In this document: positions 45,171-55,983 of the stretch, one piece after another | How positions within the stretch are numbered: the stretch's first letter is position 1 | How the letters are laid out: every line of letters begins with the position of its first letter | Origin: Dyadobacter fanqingshengii | GTDB lineage: Bacteria > Bacteroidota > Bacteroidia > Cytophagales > Spirosomataceae | Length of the DNA stretch: 64,000 nt | Reading direction: 5' to 3' | Assembly: GCF_023822005.2 (NCBI RefSeq) | Contig: NZ_CP098806.1 | Span: 3,162,001-3,226,000 of the forward strand | Notes under the pieces: model-generated | Databases searched by the model: none | What the model saw: only the letters and a program-made list of their open reading frames with translations | Told to the model about the DNA's origin: nothing | Program-made: the position numbers and the translations under genes

Positions 45171-46571
45171 CTAAACTTCTGTAATAACCGGCTCTTCCGT
45201 AACCAGGTCTGAATTATGCATTTTCTGATCATCCAACTCTCCTTCCCAACGCGCAATTACCGCTGTGGCGAGGCAATTTCCTGTCACATTCACAGAAGTC
45301 CGCGCCATGTCCATCAGCTCGTCAATGCCCATGATCAGCAGCACCGGCCATTCCGGCATTCCGAAATTAGCAATGGCCCCAAGCAGGATCACCAATGTTG
45401 CCCTGGGAATTCCCGCAACACCTTTACTCGTTAGCATCAGAAGTAAAACCATCGTAAGCTGCTGTCCGAAAGACATTTCGGTTCCGGTGGCCTGGGCGAC
45501 AAATACGGTTGCGAGTGCCAGATACAATGTGGATCCATCGAGATTGAAACTATAACCCGTTGGCATTACAAACGAAACGATCTGCCGGGGAACGCCGAAT
45601 TTCTCCATCTTCTCCATCGCTTTGGGAAGCGCTGATTCGGAGCTTGTTGTTGCAAAAGCAATGGATACAGGCTCAAAAATGGCTTTGGCAAATTTAATAA
45701 CCGGGATTCTTGCAAACAATGCAATAGGAATGAAAACAATCAGAATGAAAACGATCAATGCGCAATATAATGTTGCCAGCAGCAATGCGAGGTTCCGCAG
45801 CACGTCAATCCCCATATGACCCACGGTTTCGGCAATAGCAGCGCCTACGCCGATCGGCGCGAAAAGCATGATGATCTTTGTAAGTTTAAACATGACCTCG
45901 GCAAGCAATTCGACGCCGTGAACAAATTTTTCCTTTTTTACAGATGGCAGTAATGCAAGGCTTATACCAAACAAAACGCTGAATACAACGATTTGAAGCA
46001 CTTCTCCATGATAAATCGATTTGGCAATGTTTTCAGGAAATGAATGCAGAACGATATCCTGCCAGGTTTGCTCTGCCACTTTCGGTAAAGTTGCATTCAA
46101 TGATTCGGGAGGAATAATTCCGACGCCGGGTTTAAACCAGTTGGCAAAAAATAAGCCGATCAGCAATGCAAATGTGGTCACAACTTCAAAGTAAAGCAAT
46201 GATTTCCAACCCATTCTGCCGACCTGTTTCAAATCCGAATGTCCGGCAATTCCTGTTACAAGCGTGGCAAAAAGCAATGGTGCGATCACCGTTTTGATCA
46301 TTTGCAAAAATATCTGCCGCAAGAAATGCAGCTCTGTGCCCATCTTGGGAAAATCATAACCGATCTCCGTTCCGACCAGCATGGAAATCAGGATGGATGT
46401 CGTCAAATTCCTTTTGAGGACCGCAAAAAGGATTAATCCTGCAAGTGCCGCCCAGCGAAGGCTAAGTAAAACAGTGTCAGATAAAGAGATGATATCGTAT
46501 GCATTGAGCACGGTGGCTATTGCAGCAATAGTTACAAGGACAATGTTGATGATGGTAATCTTGCTCTTCAT
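45171..46571 (-). CDS. Dicarboxylate/amino acid:cation symporter (DctA/GltP family)
   Basis: 466 residues with eight membrane helices and two re-entrant loops. Family hallmarks: TTSSESALPKAMEKME (serine-rich loop), SFVMPTGYSFNLDGSTLY, and DELMDMARTSVNVTGN, which bind substrate and Na+/H+. It imports C4-dicarboxylates or acidic amino acids using cation gradients; which one cannot be told. The predicted first part has an extra helix before the DAACS core. A TAATTTTG -7-like box at 46674-46667 lies about 95 bp upstream. Confidence 0.92.
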   Translation of the reverse strand: MKSKITIINIVLVTIAAIATVLNAYDIISLSDTVLLSLRWAALAGLILFAVLKRNLTTSILISMLVGTEIGYDFPKMGTELHFLRQIFLQMIKTVIAPLLFATLVTGIAGHSDLKQVGRMGWKSLLYFEVVTTFALLIGLFFANWFKPGVGIIPPESLNATLPKVAEQTWQDIVLHSFPENIAKSIYHGEVLQIVVFSVLFGISLALLPSVKKEKFVHGVELLAEVMFKLTKIIMLFAPIGVGAAIAETVGHMGIDVLRNLALLLATLYCALIVFILIVFIPIALFARIPVIKFAKAIFEPVSIAFATTSSESALPKAMEKMEKFGVPRQIVSFVMPTGYSFNLDGSTLYLALATVFVAQATGTEMSFGQQLTMVLLLMLTSKGVAGIPRATLVILLGAIANFGMPEWPVLLIMGIDELMDMARTSVNVTGNCLATAVIARWEGELDDQKMHNSDLVTEEPVITEV

Positions 46572-46924
46572 ACAGGATATTAGAATGAGGAATTTGTTTC
46601 AACGGTAAACTTATAAAAAATCAATTTAAGCCCAACTATCAATGCAAACGCATTTAAAGCAAAACACAAAATTAATTATATGTTTTGGACAATATTATTT
46701 AATGATTGTACTAAACTAGACTGGTTTTGAAAAATAAATATTGGTTTGATAAAATTTTAAACCGCCCGCGAAATTTGAAAACACCATGCTTGTCGACCCG
46801 AAGCAAACGCGCAAACGCGCACAAATTATCTTTGTTTTAAAAGGGGCACGATTCTTTGCTTTGAGTCTGTAAATTTGATATGTTCGGAAATTACATCATT
46901 CCAATCAAAAAACAGGCCCTGACA
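46572..46924. other. AT-rich intergenic region with divergent promoter elements
   Basis: 353 bp between the divergent symporter and stress-protein genes, with no convincing small ORF. A minus-strand TAATTTTG (46674-46667) could serve the symporter and a plus-strand TAAATTTG (46870-46877) the stress protein. Neither has TTTG at 17-23 bp. The second box supports the ATG at 46925 rather than the TTT-rich upstream alternative at 46880. Confidence 0.45.
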
Positions 46925-47776
46925 ATGAACAAGATCCTTATCCCAATAGACTTTTCCGAAAATGCGGAACGCGCATTGGCTGCGGCAAAAATTATAGCCG
47001 AAAAAGAGACAACCCAGCTCCTGATATTGCATGCTTACCAGCCTTATATTGCGGACGTTAACATTACGCCCGGCAATGTGCTTCCAGGAATCGATGGCGG
47101 TGATTTTCTCTCCATGACCAATGAACTGGAAGGAGAATTCCAGAAAAAACTGGAAAAGTATATCGAGGAAGTTATTGCAGAGGGTTATCAGGCGGAGGCA
47201 ATTTGGGCGATTGGCAGCGTTCAGTCTGCGGTTGAAGAGGCCATTGAAACACATAATCCCAGCTTAATTGTGATCGGGCGGACGGGCACGGGTGGTTTTA
47301 TGGATAAGCTGATCGGCAGTTCGGCTACCAGCATCGGCCTGCATTCAACCTGTCCTGTGTTGGTGATCCCTCCGCAAAGCATGCCGAATAAATTTCAGAA
47401 GGTCGTATATGCTACCCAGTTTGAATATGATGAAACCGATATTTTGCGTGAGGTTTTCGTTTTGATGAACCACCTCGGCGCAAATTTGACATTATTAAAA
47501 ATCCAGTCCGATTCACAACCCAACATTCAGGCTGATCATCAGTTCATTGACGAAATTAAATCCAAATTCACGATTGCGGCCGACGCCATTGTTTTTCGCG
47601 AATCCAGGCATGTGCTTGACGGCATAGAGGATTATTGCGACGAAGTAGGCGCAGACCTGCTCATTATGTCGGCGCGGGAACGTTCGTTTATTGAAGAATT
47701 TTTGATCAATCCGAGCGTTACCAGGAAACTGATCATAGACACGCATGTGCCATTGCTGGTTTTTCATCTCAAATAA
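46925..47776 (+). CDS. Tandem universal stress protein
   Basis: 283 residues from the ATG at 46925. Domain 1 begins NKILIPIDFSENAERAL and has the ATP-binding pattern GRTGTGGFMDKLIGSSAT. Domain 2 (from about residue 150, VVYATQFEYDETD) lacks that pattern, so only the first half is likely to bind nucleotide. Tandem Usp proteins are common in Bacteroidota under starvation or stress. The stop is 6 bp from the CorA start, which suggests a two-gene unit. Confidence 0.88.
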   Translation: MNKILIPIDFSENAERALAAAKIIAEKETTQLLILHAYQPYIADVNITPGNVLPGIDGGDFLSMTNELEGEFQKKLEKYIEEVIAEGYQAEAIWAIGSVQSAVEEAIETHNPSLIVIGRTGTGGFMDKLIGSSATSIGLHSTCPVLVIPPQSMPNKFQKVVYATQFEYDETDILREVFVLMNHLGANLTLLKIQSDSQPNIQADHQFIDEIKSKFTIAADAIVFRESRHVLDGIEDYCDEVGADLLIMSARERSFIEEFLINPSVTRKLIIDTHVPLLVFHLK

Positions 47777-47782
47777 ATCAAA

Positions 47783-48910
47783 TTGGAAAAGGCAGAGAAC
47801 AAACGGGCTTTCCAGCCGGAAGATCTGGTTTCACGTAACCAAAAAAAGAAGCGGTATAAGAGAAATCTGCTGACCTCTCCGGGCACGCTCACTTACATTG
47901 GACCCGATGTTGAGTTAAAGACCAAAATCCGGAAAATCGTTTACAATGACCAGATCTTTCGGGACGAGCCAGTGAAATCGCTGCTCGAATGCAGTCCCGA
48001 AGCTTCCAATGAAAAAGCCGTGACCTGGCTGGACGTCGACGGAATCCATGAAACTGCGCTGATAGCCAAATTAGGCAAACTTTATCACCTGCATCCCCTG
48101 CTGCTGGAAGATGTAGTAAACACGGAACACAAGCCAAAACTCGAAATATATGACAACGGGCACTTGTTCCTGACGCTGAAAATGTTGCACATTGATTCGG
48201 AATCGCCCATATGTCTTTCTGCTGAGCATGTCAGTTTTGTTTTGGGAGAAAACTATTTGCTATCTTTTCAGGAAGAGCTTTCCAATGATATTTTTACGCC
48301 CGTACTGGATAGATTACAAGCTTCCGTAGGCAAAACCCGGCGGAACGGCGCCGATTATCTGCTATTTGCGTTGATGGATATCGTGATTGACAACTATTTC
48401 ATAGTGCTGGAAAAACTGGGCGACAGTCTGGATACGGTTGAAGACCAGGTAATCCGGGGAACAGAGGAGTTGTCACTCAAAGAACTATACTCGCTGAAAC
48501 GCGAACTGACCATCGCCAGAAGGGTTATATGGCCGCTGCGGGATATGATCAACCAGTTGATCCGGGAGGATAATCCGCTGATCAGCAAGGAAACGATCCC
48601 CTATCTTCGGGATCTTTACGATCACGTCATGCAGGTTCTTGACACCATTGACTCCTATCGAGAACTCGTCGCGAGCCTCGCCGACGTACATTTATCAACC
48701 ATCAGTAACCGGATGAATTCAGTGATGAAGACATTGACGATTTTTTCCGCTGTTTTTATGCCACTTACATTTATAGTAGGCGTTTACGGCATGAACTTCG
48801 ACAATATGCCCGAATTAAGGGTTCACAACGGTTATTATTATGTTTGGGGTTTAATGATTGCAGTTACGATCGGGCTGATATTTTATTTCAAATCCAAGAA
48901 ATGGATGTAA
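47783..48910 (+). CDS. corA: CorA-family magnesium/cobalt transporter
   Basis: 375 residues, beginning at TTG; there is no ATG before the conserved part and the preceding gene stops at 47776. A long cytoplasmic domain ends in two C-terminal membrane helices, the first followed by the selectivity motif YGMNFDNMPEL. This is the pentameric CorA Mg2+/Co2+ channel type. The EFT-like region (LSAEHVSFVLGENY) is also typical. It is cotranscribed with the universal stress gene. Confidence 0.93.
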   Translation: MEKAENKRAFQPEDLVSRNQKKKRYKRNLLTSPGTLTYIGPDVELKTKIRKIVYNDQIFRDEPVKSLLECSPEASNEKAVTWLDVDGIHETALIAKLGKLYHLHPLLLEDVVNTEHKPKLEIYDNGHLFLTLKMLHIDSESPICLSAEHVSFVLGENYLLSFQEELSNDIFTPVLDRLQASVGKTRRNGADYLLFALMDIVIDNYFIVLEKLGDSLDTVEDQVIRGTEELSLKELYSLKRELTIARRVIWPLRDMINQLIREDNPLISKETIPYLRDLYDHVMQVLDTIDSYRELVASLADVHLSTISNRMNSVMKTLTIFSAVFMPLTFIVGVYGMNFDNMPELRVHNGYYYVWGLMIAVTIGLIFYFKSKKWM

Positions 48911-48946
48911 GGTTTGATACCTTTGTGGCCTGAAAATCGCATTGGA

Positions 48947-51421
48947 ATGAACTTTACAGTAGACAGCTTTCAAACAATCACAACAGACGCCGCTTACCTG
49001 CTTACGGACAGCCGCCAGATTTCTTTCCCAAGCCAAAGCATCTTTTTTGCAATTAAAGGTGAAAGGCACGACGGGCATCAATTCTTGCCGGCATTGTACG
49101 CCAGTGGCGTTAGGGAATTTGTGGTGGAAGAAGCTGCTTACACGGAAATGCTGCGTTGGGAAACTGCTGTTTGGCGTGATGCCAGGATATGGGTTGTACC
49201 GTCCAGCATTCGTGCCTTGCAGTCGCTGGTGGCAGAAAGGCGACGGCAGTTCAATCTTCCGGTTGTGGGCATAGCCGGCAGTAATGGCAAGACGATTGTA
49301 AAGGAATGGCTCGTTCAGCTCGCGTCTCCGCGGGAGACCATTGTTGCAAGCCCAAAGAGTTATAATTCACAAATCGGCGTTCCATTATCCGTATGGAACA
49401 TTGGGAAACAGCACACCCTTGGGATATTTGAAGCCGGGATTTCGCGTTCGCACGAAATGGAGTATTTGCAACCTGTCATGCAGCCTACAATCGGTATTTT
49501 CACCAATATCGGCCCGGCCCATGATGATGGTTTCAAAAGTAAAAAGCAAAAAATCACTGAAAAGCTGCGCCTTTTTACCAAAGTCAAAAAACTCATTTAC
49601 AGAAAGGATTATGCTGAACTTGACGAAGAAATCAATCTGATACTGAGGCCGGTAAACACTTTTTTAAAAACCATCAGCTGGGGCACACCGGCATCAGGTG
49701 CTGATATCAGTGTTTCTTATCAAAAGGAGAAATCCAAAACTGTTATTTCGCTGACCGGAAAACTTGGCAATCAAAAATTTGATACAAACTTCACCGACGA
49801 AGCTTCCCTTGAAAACCTCACGCACTGCATTGTTTTTCTGCTGGACTTCGGCTTTCCTAGCTCAGTAATCCAGGAAGGCATAGGGCTGCTGAAACCGGTT
49901 TCCATGCGTTTGGAGCTGAAAGAAGGCATTAATCACAATTACATTATTGATGATGCTTACAATAACGATTTGCAGGGCTTATCCATGGCGCTCAATTTTC
50001 TCGCGCAACAGGAACAGCGGCAAAAGAAGACCGTGATCCTTTCGGACGTTTTGCAAACCGGCCAGACGCCCGCCGAACTATATAGAACGGTTGCCAAGCT
50101 CCTGAAAGAGAAAGCCATCGACAGATTGATTGGAATAGGGCCGGAAATCCAGGGCCAGGCGGCAGCGTTTGACATTACACGCACCCACTTTTTCAATGAC
50201 ACCGCCACATTCCTGCAAGAATTCCCCTTCAATTCTTTGTACGACAGTCTTGTCCTCATTAAGGGCGCCAGGCCATTCTCGTTTGAAAAGATCGTTCAGC
50301 GGTTGCAGCAAAAAGCACACGGAACAGTGTTTGAGATAAATCTGGATGCATTGTCGCATAATCTGAATTTTTATAGGTCAAAAGTCGGTTCGCAAACCAA
50401 AATCATGGCTATGGTTAAAGCCTTCGCTTATGGCACGGGAAGCGCCGAAGTGGCGTCTTTATTACAGTTCCATCGCGTGGATTACCTCGGCGTCGCTTAT
50501 GCGGACGAAGGTGTGGTTTTAAGGCAAAGCGGCATCACATTGCCCATTATGGTGATGAATGCAACTTCCCAGGCCTTCGACCTGCTTTTACAATATAAGT
50601 TGGAGCCGGAAATTTACAGCCAGCGGATCTTCACCGAATGGATCGCTTTCGTCAATAAAAATAAATTCACTGCTGAAATCCCAGCCATACATTTAAAGCT
50701 CGATACGGGCATGCATCGCCTGGGATTTGTGAAAGACGACCTCGAATGGCTCATCGAAACGCTTGCCACCAATCCGCATATCAAGGTCGCATCGATCTTT
50801 TCACATCTTGTTGGCGCTGACGAAGGTGTACACAATGCTTTTTCAAAACAGCAGTTCGAGCTTTTCCAGGAGGGTGCGCAGCAAATTGAAAATGCATTGG
50901 GCTACACCACAATTAAACACATTCTGAACTCGGCCGGAATCGTTCGGTTCCCGGATTATAAGCTGGATATGGTGCGTTTGGGGATCGGGCTTTATGGCGT
51001 AGAGGCAACCGGGCAGGAACAGCAGGCCTTGCAATCAGTAGGAACATTAAAAACGGTTGTGTCGCAGATTAAATATCTTTCTGCTGGCGAAACAGTCGGT
51101 TATAGCCGGCGGGGCCATCTGGACCATGACGCGGCAATCGCTACACTCGCCATCGGCTATGCAGACGGTTATGATCGCGGGTTAGGAAATGGAGCGGGTA
51201 AAGTATGGGTAAATGGCCTGCTATGCCCGACTATCGGCAACATTTGTATGGATATGACCATGATCGATGTAACCGGGGCCACCGTGGAGGAGGGTGATGA
51301 GGTAATTATTTTCGGGAAGGAAATGCCAATTCTTGAGCTCTCAAAACAAATTAACACGATCCCATACGAAATCCTTACTGGAATCGGAGATCGTGTTAAA
51401 AGGGTTTTCTATAAAGAATAA
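48947..51421 (+). CDS. Bifunctional MurF (UDP-MurNAc-tripeptide:D-Ala-D-Ala ligase) / alanine racemase
   Basis: 824 residues from the ATG at 48947 (TTG at 48914 is possible but adds an unconserved stretch). The first 450 residues are a Mur ligase with P-loop GIAGSNGKT (about 109-117) and the DDAYNND block. The second half is an alanine racemase: PLP lysine at about residue 491 in AMVKAFAYGTG, and the catalytic tyrosine region VGYSRRG. Making D-Ala and using D-Ala-D-Ala in one chain is a known Bacteroidota fusion. The MurF half is more diverged than the Alr half, so its activity should not be assumed. The stop abuts the convergent ppk1 stop. Confidence 0.93.
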   Translation: MNFTVDSFQTITTDAAYLLTDSRQISFPSQSIFFAIKGERHDGHQFLPALYASGVREFVVEEAAYTEMLRWETAVWRDARIWVVPSSIRALQSLVAERRRQFNLPVVGIAGSNGKTIVKEWLVQLASPRETIVASPKSYNSQIGVPLSVWNIGKQHTLGIFEAGISRSHEMEYLQPVMQPTIGIFTNIGPAHDDGFKSKKQKITEKLRLFTKVKKLIYRKDYAELDEEINLILRPVNTFLKTISWGTPASGADISVSYQKEKSKTVISLTGKLGNQKFDTNFTDEASLENLTHCIVFLLDFGFPSSVIQEGIGLLKPVSMRLELKEGINHNYIIDDAYNNDLQGLSMALNFLAQQEQRQKKTVILSDVLQTGQTPAELYRTVAKLLKEKAIDRLIGIGPEIQGQAAAFDITRTHFFNDTATFLQEFPFNSLYDSLVLIKGARPFSFEKIVQRLQQKAHGTVFEINLDALSHNLNFYRSKVGSQTKIMAMVKAFAYGTGSAEVASLLQFHRVDYLGVAYADEGVVLRQSGITLPIMVMNATSQAFDLLLQYKLEPEIYSQRIFTEWIAFVNKNKFTAEIPAIHLKLDTGMHRLGFVKDDLEWLIETLATNPHIKVASIFSHLVGADEGVHNAFSKQQFELFQEGAQQIENALGYTTIKHILNSAGIVRFPDYKLDMVRLGIGLYGVEATGQEQQALQSVGTLKTVVSQIKYLSAGETVGYSRRGHLDHDAAIATLAIGYADGYDRGLGNGAGKVWVNGLLCPTIGNICMDMTMIDVTGATVEEGDEVIIFGKEMPILELSKQINTIPYEILTGIGDRVKRVFYKE

Positions 51422-53740
51422 TTAAACCTGCGTTTCGTTTCGAGTTTCAGTAAACTCTTCTGAATCAACCGATTCGATAGTTTCAGACGCCGTTGCACGA
51501 ACCGGTTCGTCTTCGAAAAGGTGCGTGGCCATAACCTGGTCAAGCGTTACACTGTAAAATGCCTCGTGCACGTTCAGCGGCTCTGTCCCATCGAGGATCT
51601 CGCATTTGACATAACTACCGTCTTCGTGCATTTCATAAGCATTCACGTTGTCTTGCAGGCTGTAATATAAAATGTGAATGGCCTCCTGGCGCACGCGTGG
51701 ATCCACGAGTTTAAACAGTGATTCAATGCGCTTGTCGAAACTCCGCACCATGGCATCGGCACTTCCGCCATATACCAGCGGATCGCCATTCTGGTGAAAA
51801 TAAAATATGCGCGAATGTTCCAAAAAGTCCCCTACCAGTGATCTGACCGTGATATTTTCGCTTAGTCCGGCACGTTGCGGCCGCAGACAGCACATGCCGC
51901 GAACAATTAATTTGATTGGAACACCTGCCTGCGATGCTTTATAAAGTTCGAGAATGGTGGTTCTGTCTTCGAGGGAATTAATTTTGATACAAATCCCGCT
52001 TTTCAGCCCTGCACGTGCATTCTCCGCTTCCTGTTGAATCAGATCCACTAACTTGTCGCGCATATAACGCGGCGCGGTGATCAGATTTTGATATTCAGAA
52101 GGAATTGAATGTCCTGTGATAACATTGAAAAACTCTGAGATATCATGTGTATATTCTTCATTTGAAGTCAATAGCCCTGTATCCGTATAAAGTCTGGACG
52201 TATCTTCATTATAATTCCCGCTCGACAAATGCGCGTAACGCAGCACCCGGTTTCCCTCATTACGAACGATCAGCAGCAGTTTTGTATGGGTTTTGAGTAG
52301 ACCAATGCCATAGATCACGAAACAGCCAGCCTTTTGCAGCCGCTGCGCTTCCCTGATGTTATTTTCTTCATCAAACCGTGCCTTAACCTCGAACAAAACA
52401 GCTACGTGTTTACCGTTTTCCGCTGCATGCAAAAGTGCTTCGGTTACCCGCGAATTTTTAGCCAGCCTGTAAATCGTCAGTTTGATAGACAGAACTTTCG
52501 GGTCCTCGGCGGCCTGTTCCAAAAGCTGTAAAACGGGCTCGAAATTGTTATAGGGATGGTGCAACAGGATATCGCGCTCGCGCATGACTTCGAAAATATC
52601 CGGAATCCGTTCTCTGTCGAGTCCCAGCGGTGGCACAGGCGGATGGATCGCCGGGATCTGATCTTTGAATTCAGGATGCTTAATAATGCCCCAGAACGAC
52701 GTGTAATCTATGAAGCCATCAATCGGAAAAACATTGTAATCATCAATTTCCCAACGTTTTTTGATCAGACTCAGCAAGTCAGGATTCGTGTCATGCTCAA
52801 TGGAAACCTGCACAACGCGTCCCAAGCGCCGGCTTTTTATTTTTTGTTTGATTTCATCGATAAAATCCGCTTCAACATCGTCACTCTCTTCCAGGGAAAA
52901 ATCACCATTTCTAATAATCCTGAAAAGATTGGTTGAAACGATATCCACATTGCGGTAAAGCTTATGAATGTAAGCCCTTACAATGTCTTCAATAGGCAAA
53001 AACAACAACTCATCTTCGCGATCTATGACATAAAACCGCGGCAGATTCAAGGGCAGCTGCACAAAGGACAGCTTCCTGTCTTCTTCTGCGGTGGTTCCCT
53101 TCACCTGCGTAATTACACCCAGGATCAGCACTTTCGCCAGCAAAACCGGGAAGGCGTGGGTATAGTCAAACAGCATGGGTGTCAGCATCGGATAAACTGT
53201 GCGCTCAAAATATTCTTCAACGGCAGCTTTCTCATCATCGTGGACATCGTCCACCTTGATGATTGTGAAACCGTGCTGTTCAAACAGCGGCAAGAGCTGA
53301 TTTTTGTAACAGTCATTCTGCTTCCTGACAAACTCATGCAACTCGCGCATGAGCACTTTGCGGAAAGGAATTTCCCTCAGACCCGAATAATCGAGCCGTT
53401 CTTTACCAAAATCAAGATAATTATAAAGGCTGCCAACCCGGATCGTAAAAAATTCATCCAGATTGGAAGACGTAATAGCCAAAAATTTCAGCCTGTCGAA
53501 CAGGTTTCGTTCTTCATTGGTTGCCTGATCCAGGACGCGGTCGTTGAATTTCAACCAGCTCAGATCCCGGCTGATCAGATCACTTTGTTGAACAAGCGTA
53601 TTGGCCTTTTCACTGGAAGGACTGATGATTTTTGGGTCCTCGGGGGATGCTGAACCTTTGGTACTTTTAAAAAAAGCAAACAAATTATTCAATCTGCCTT
53701 TCTTGCCGTTGCTATATATGGGATCGGTTGAGCCGGACAT
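51422..53740 (-). CDS. ppk1: Polyphosphate kinase 1
   Basis: 772 residues with the PPK1 N-terminal block DLSWLKFNDRVLDQA and two essential histidines: His485 in LLKTHTKLLLI, which takes the phosphate, and His504 in RYAHLSSGNYN. They are 19 residues apart, as His435 and His454 are in E. coli. The enzyme polymerises the gamma phosphate of ATP into polyphosphate. An N-terminal extension of about 50 residues rich in Ser/Lys precedes the domain, longer than in E. coli. No exopolyphosphatase gene is adjacent. Confidence 0.95.
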   Translation of the reverse strand: MSGSTDPIYSNGKKGRLNNLFAFFKSTKGSASPEDPKIISPSSEKANTLVQQSDLISRDLSWLKFNDRVLDQATNEERNLFDRLKFLAITSSNLDEFFTIRVGSLYNYLDFGKERLDYSGLREIPFRKVLMRELHEFVRKQNDCYKNQLLPLFEQHGFTIIKVDDVHDDEKAAVEEYFERTVYPMLTPMLFDYTHAFPVLLAKVLILGVITQVKGTTAEEDRKLSFVQLPLNLPRFYVIDREDELLFLPIEDIVRAYIHKLYRNVDIVSTNLFRIIRNGDFSLEESDDVEADFIDEIKQKIKSRRLGRVVQVSIEHDTNPDLLSLIKKRWEIDDYNVFPIDGFIDYTSFWGIIKHPEFKDQIPAIHPPVPPLGLDRERIPDIFEVMRERDILLHHPYNNFEPVLQLLEQAAEDPKVLSIKLTIYRLAKNSRVTEALLHAAENGKHVAVLFEVKARFDEENNIREAQRLQKAGCFVIYGIGLLKTHTKLLLIVRNEGNRVLRYAHLSSGNYNEDTSRLYTDTGLLTSNEEYTHDISEFFNVITGHSIPSEYQNLITAPRYMRDKLVDLIQQEAENARAGLKSGICIKINSLEDRTTILELYKASQAGVPIKLIVRGMCCLRPQRAGLSENITVRSLVGDFLEHSRIFYFHQNGDPLVYGGSADAMVRSFDKRIESLFKLVDPRVRQEAIHILYYSLQDNVNAYEMHEDGSYVKCEILDGTEPLNVHEAFYSVTLDQVMATHLFEDEPVRATASETIESVDSEEFTETRNETQV

Positions 53741-53843
53741 ATTTTTATTCTTTAAGGGTTGTGTTTGCGAATAGCAATAAAAATTTAACGAATCTAAGTA
53801 TCTAATGTTTCTGGTAACATGAACTTTCTGTTAAATTTCCGTA

Positions 53844-53888
53844 TAAAAAACAGAAACGGATGACTGAATTTGACAGCCATCCGTTTCC
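53844..53888 (-). terminator. Intrinsic terminator of gyrB
   Basis: GAAACGGATG (53853-53862) pairs with CATCCGTTTC (53878-53887), with an inner CTG/CAG helix. The A-run at 53844-53850 reads as a T-run on the minus strand, just after the gyrB stop. Confidence 0.85.
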
Positions 53889-53910
53889 AAAACTTATCAG
53901 GAGTCAAGCA

Positions 53911-55935
<2,025 letters not shown>

Positions 55936-55983
55936 TTACCGTCTAACCTAGCAGAAAATAGATTGGGATGACATCAGAAAGTA

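Noticed and set aside
52964..53653. Plus-strand open frame of 229 codons
   Set aside because: Antisense to ppk1, which is fully supported on the minus strand.
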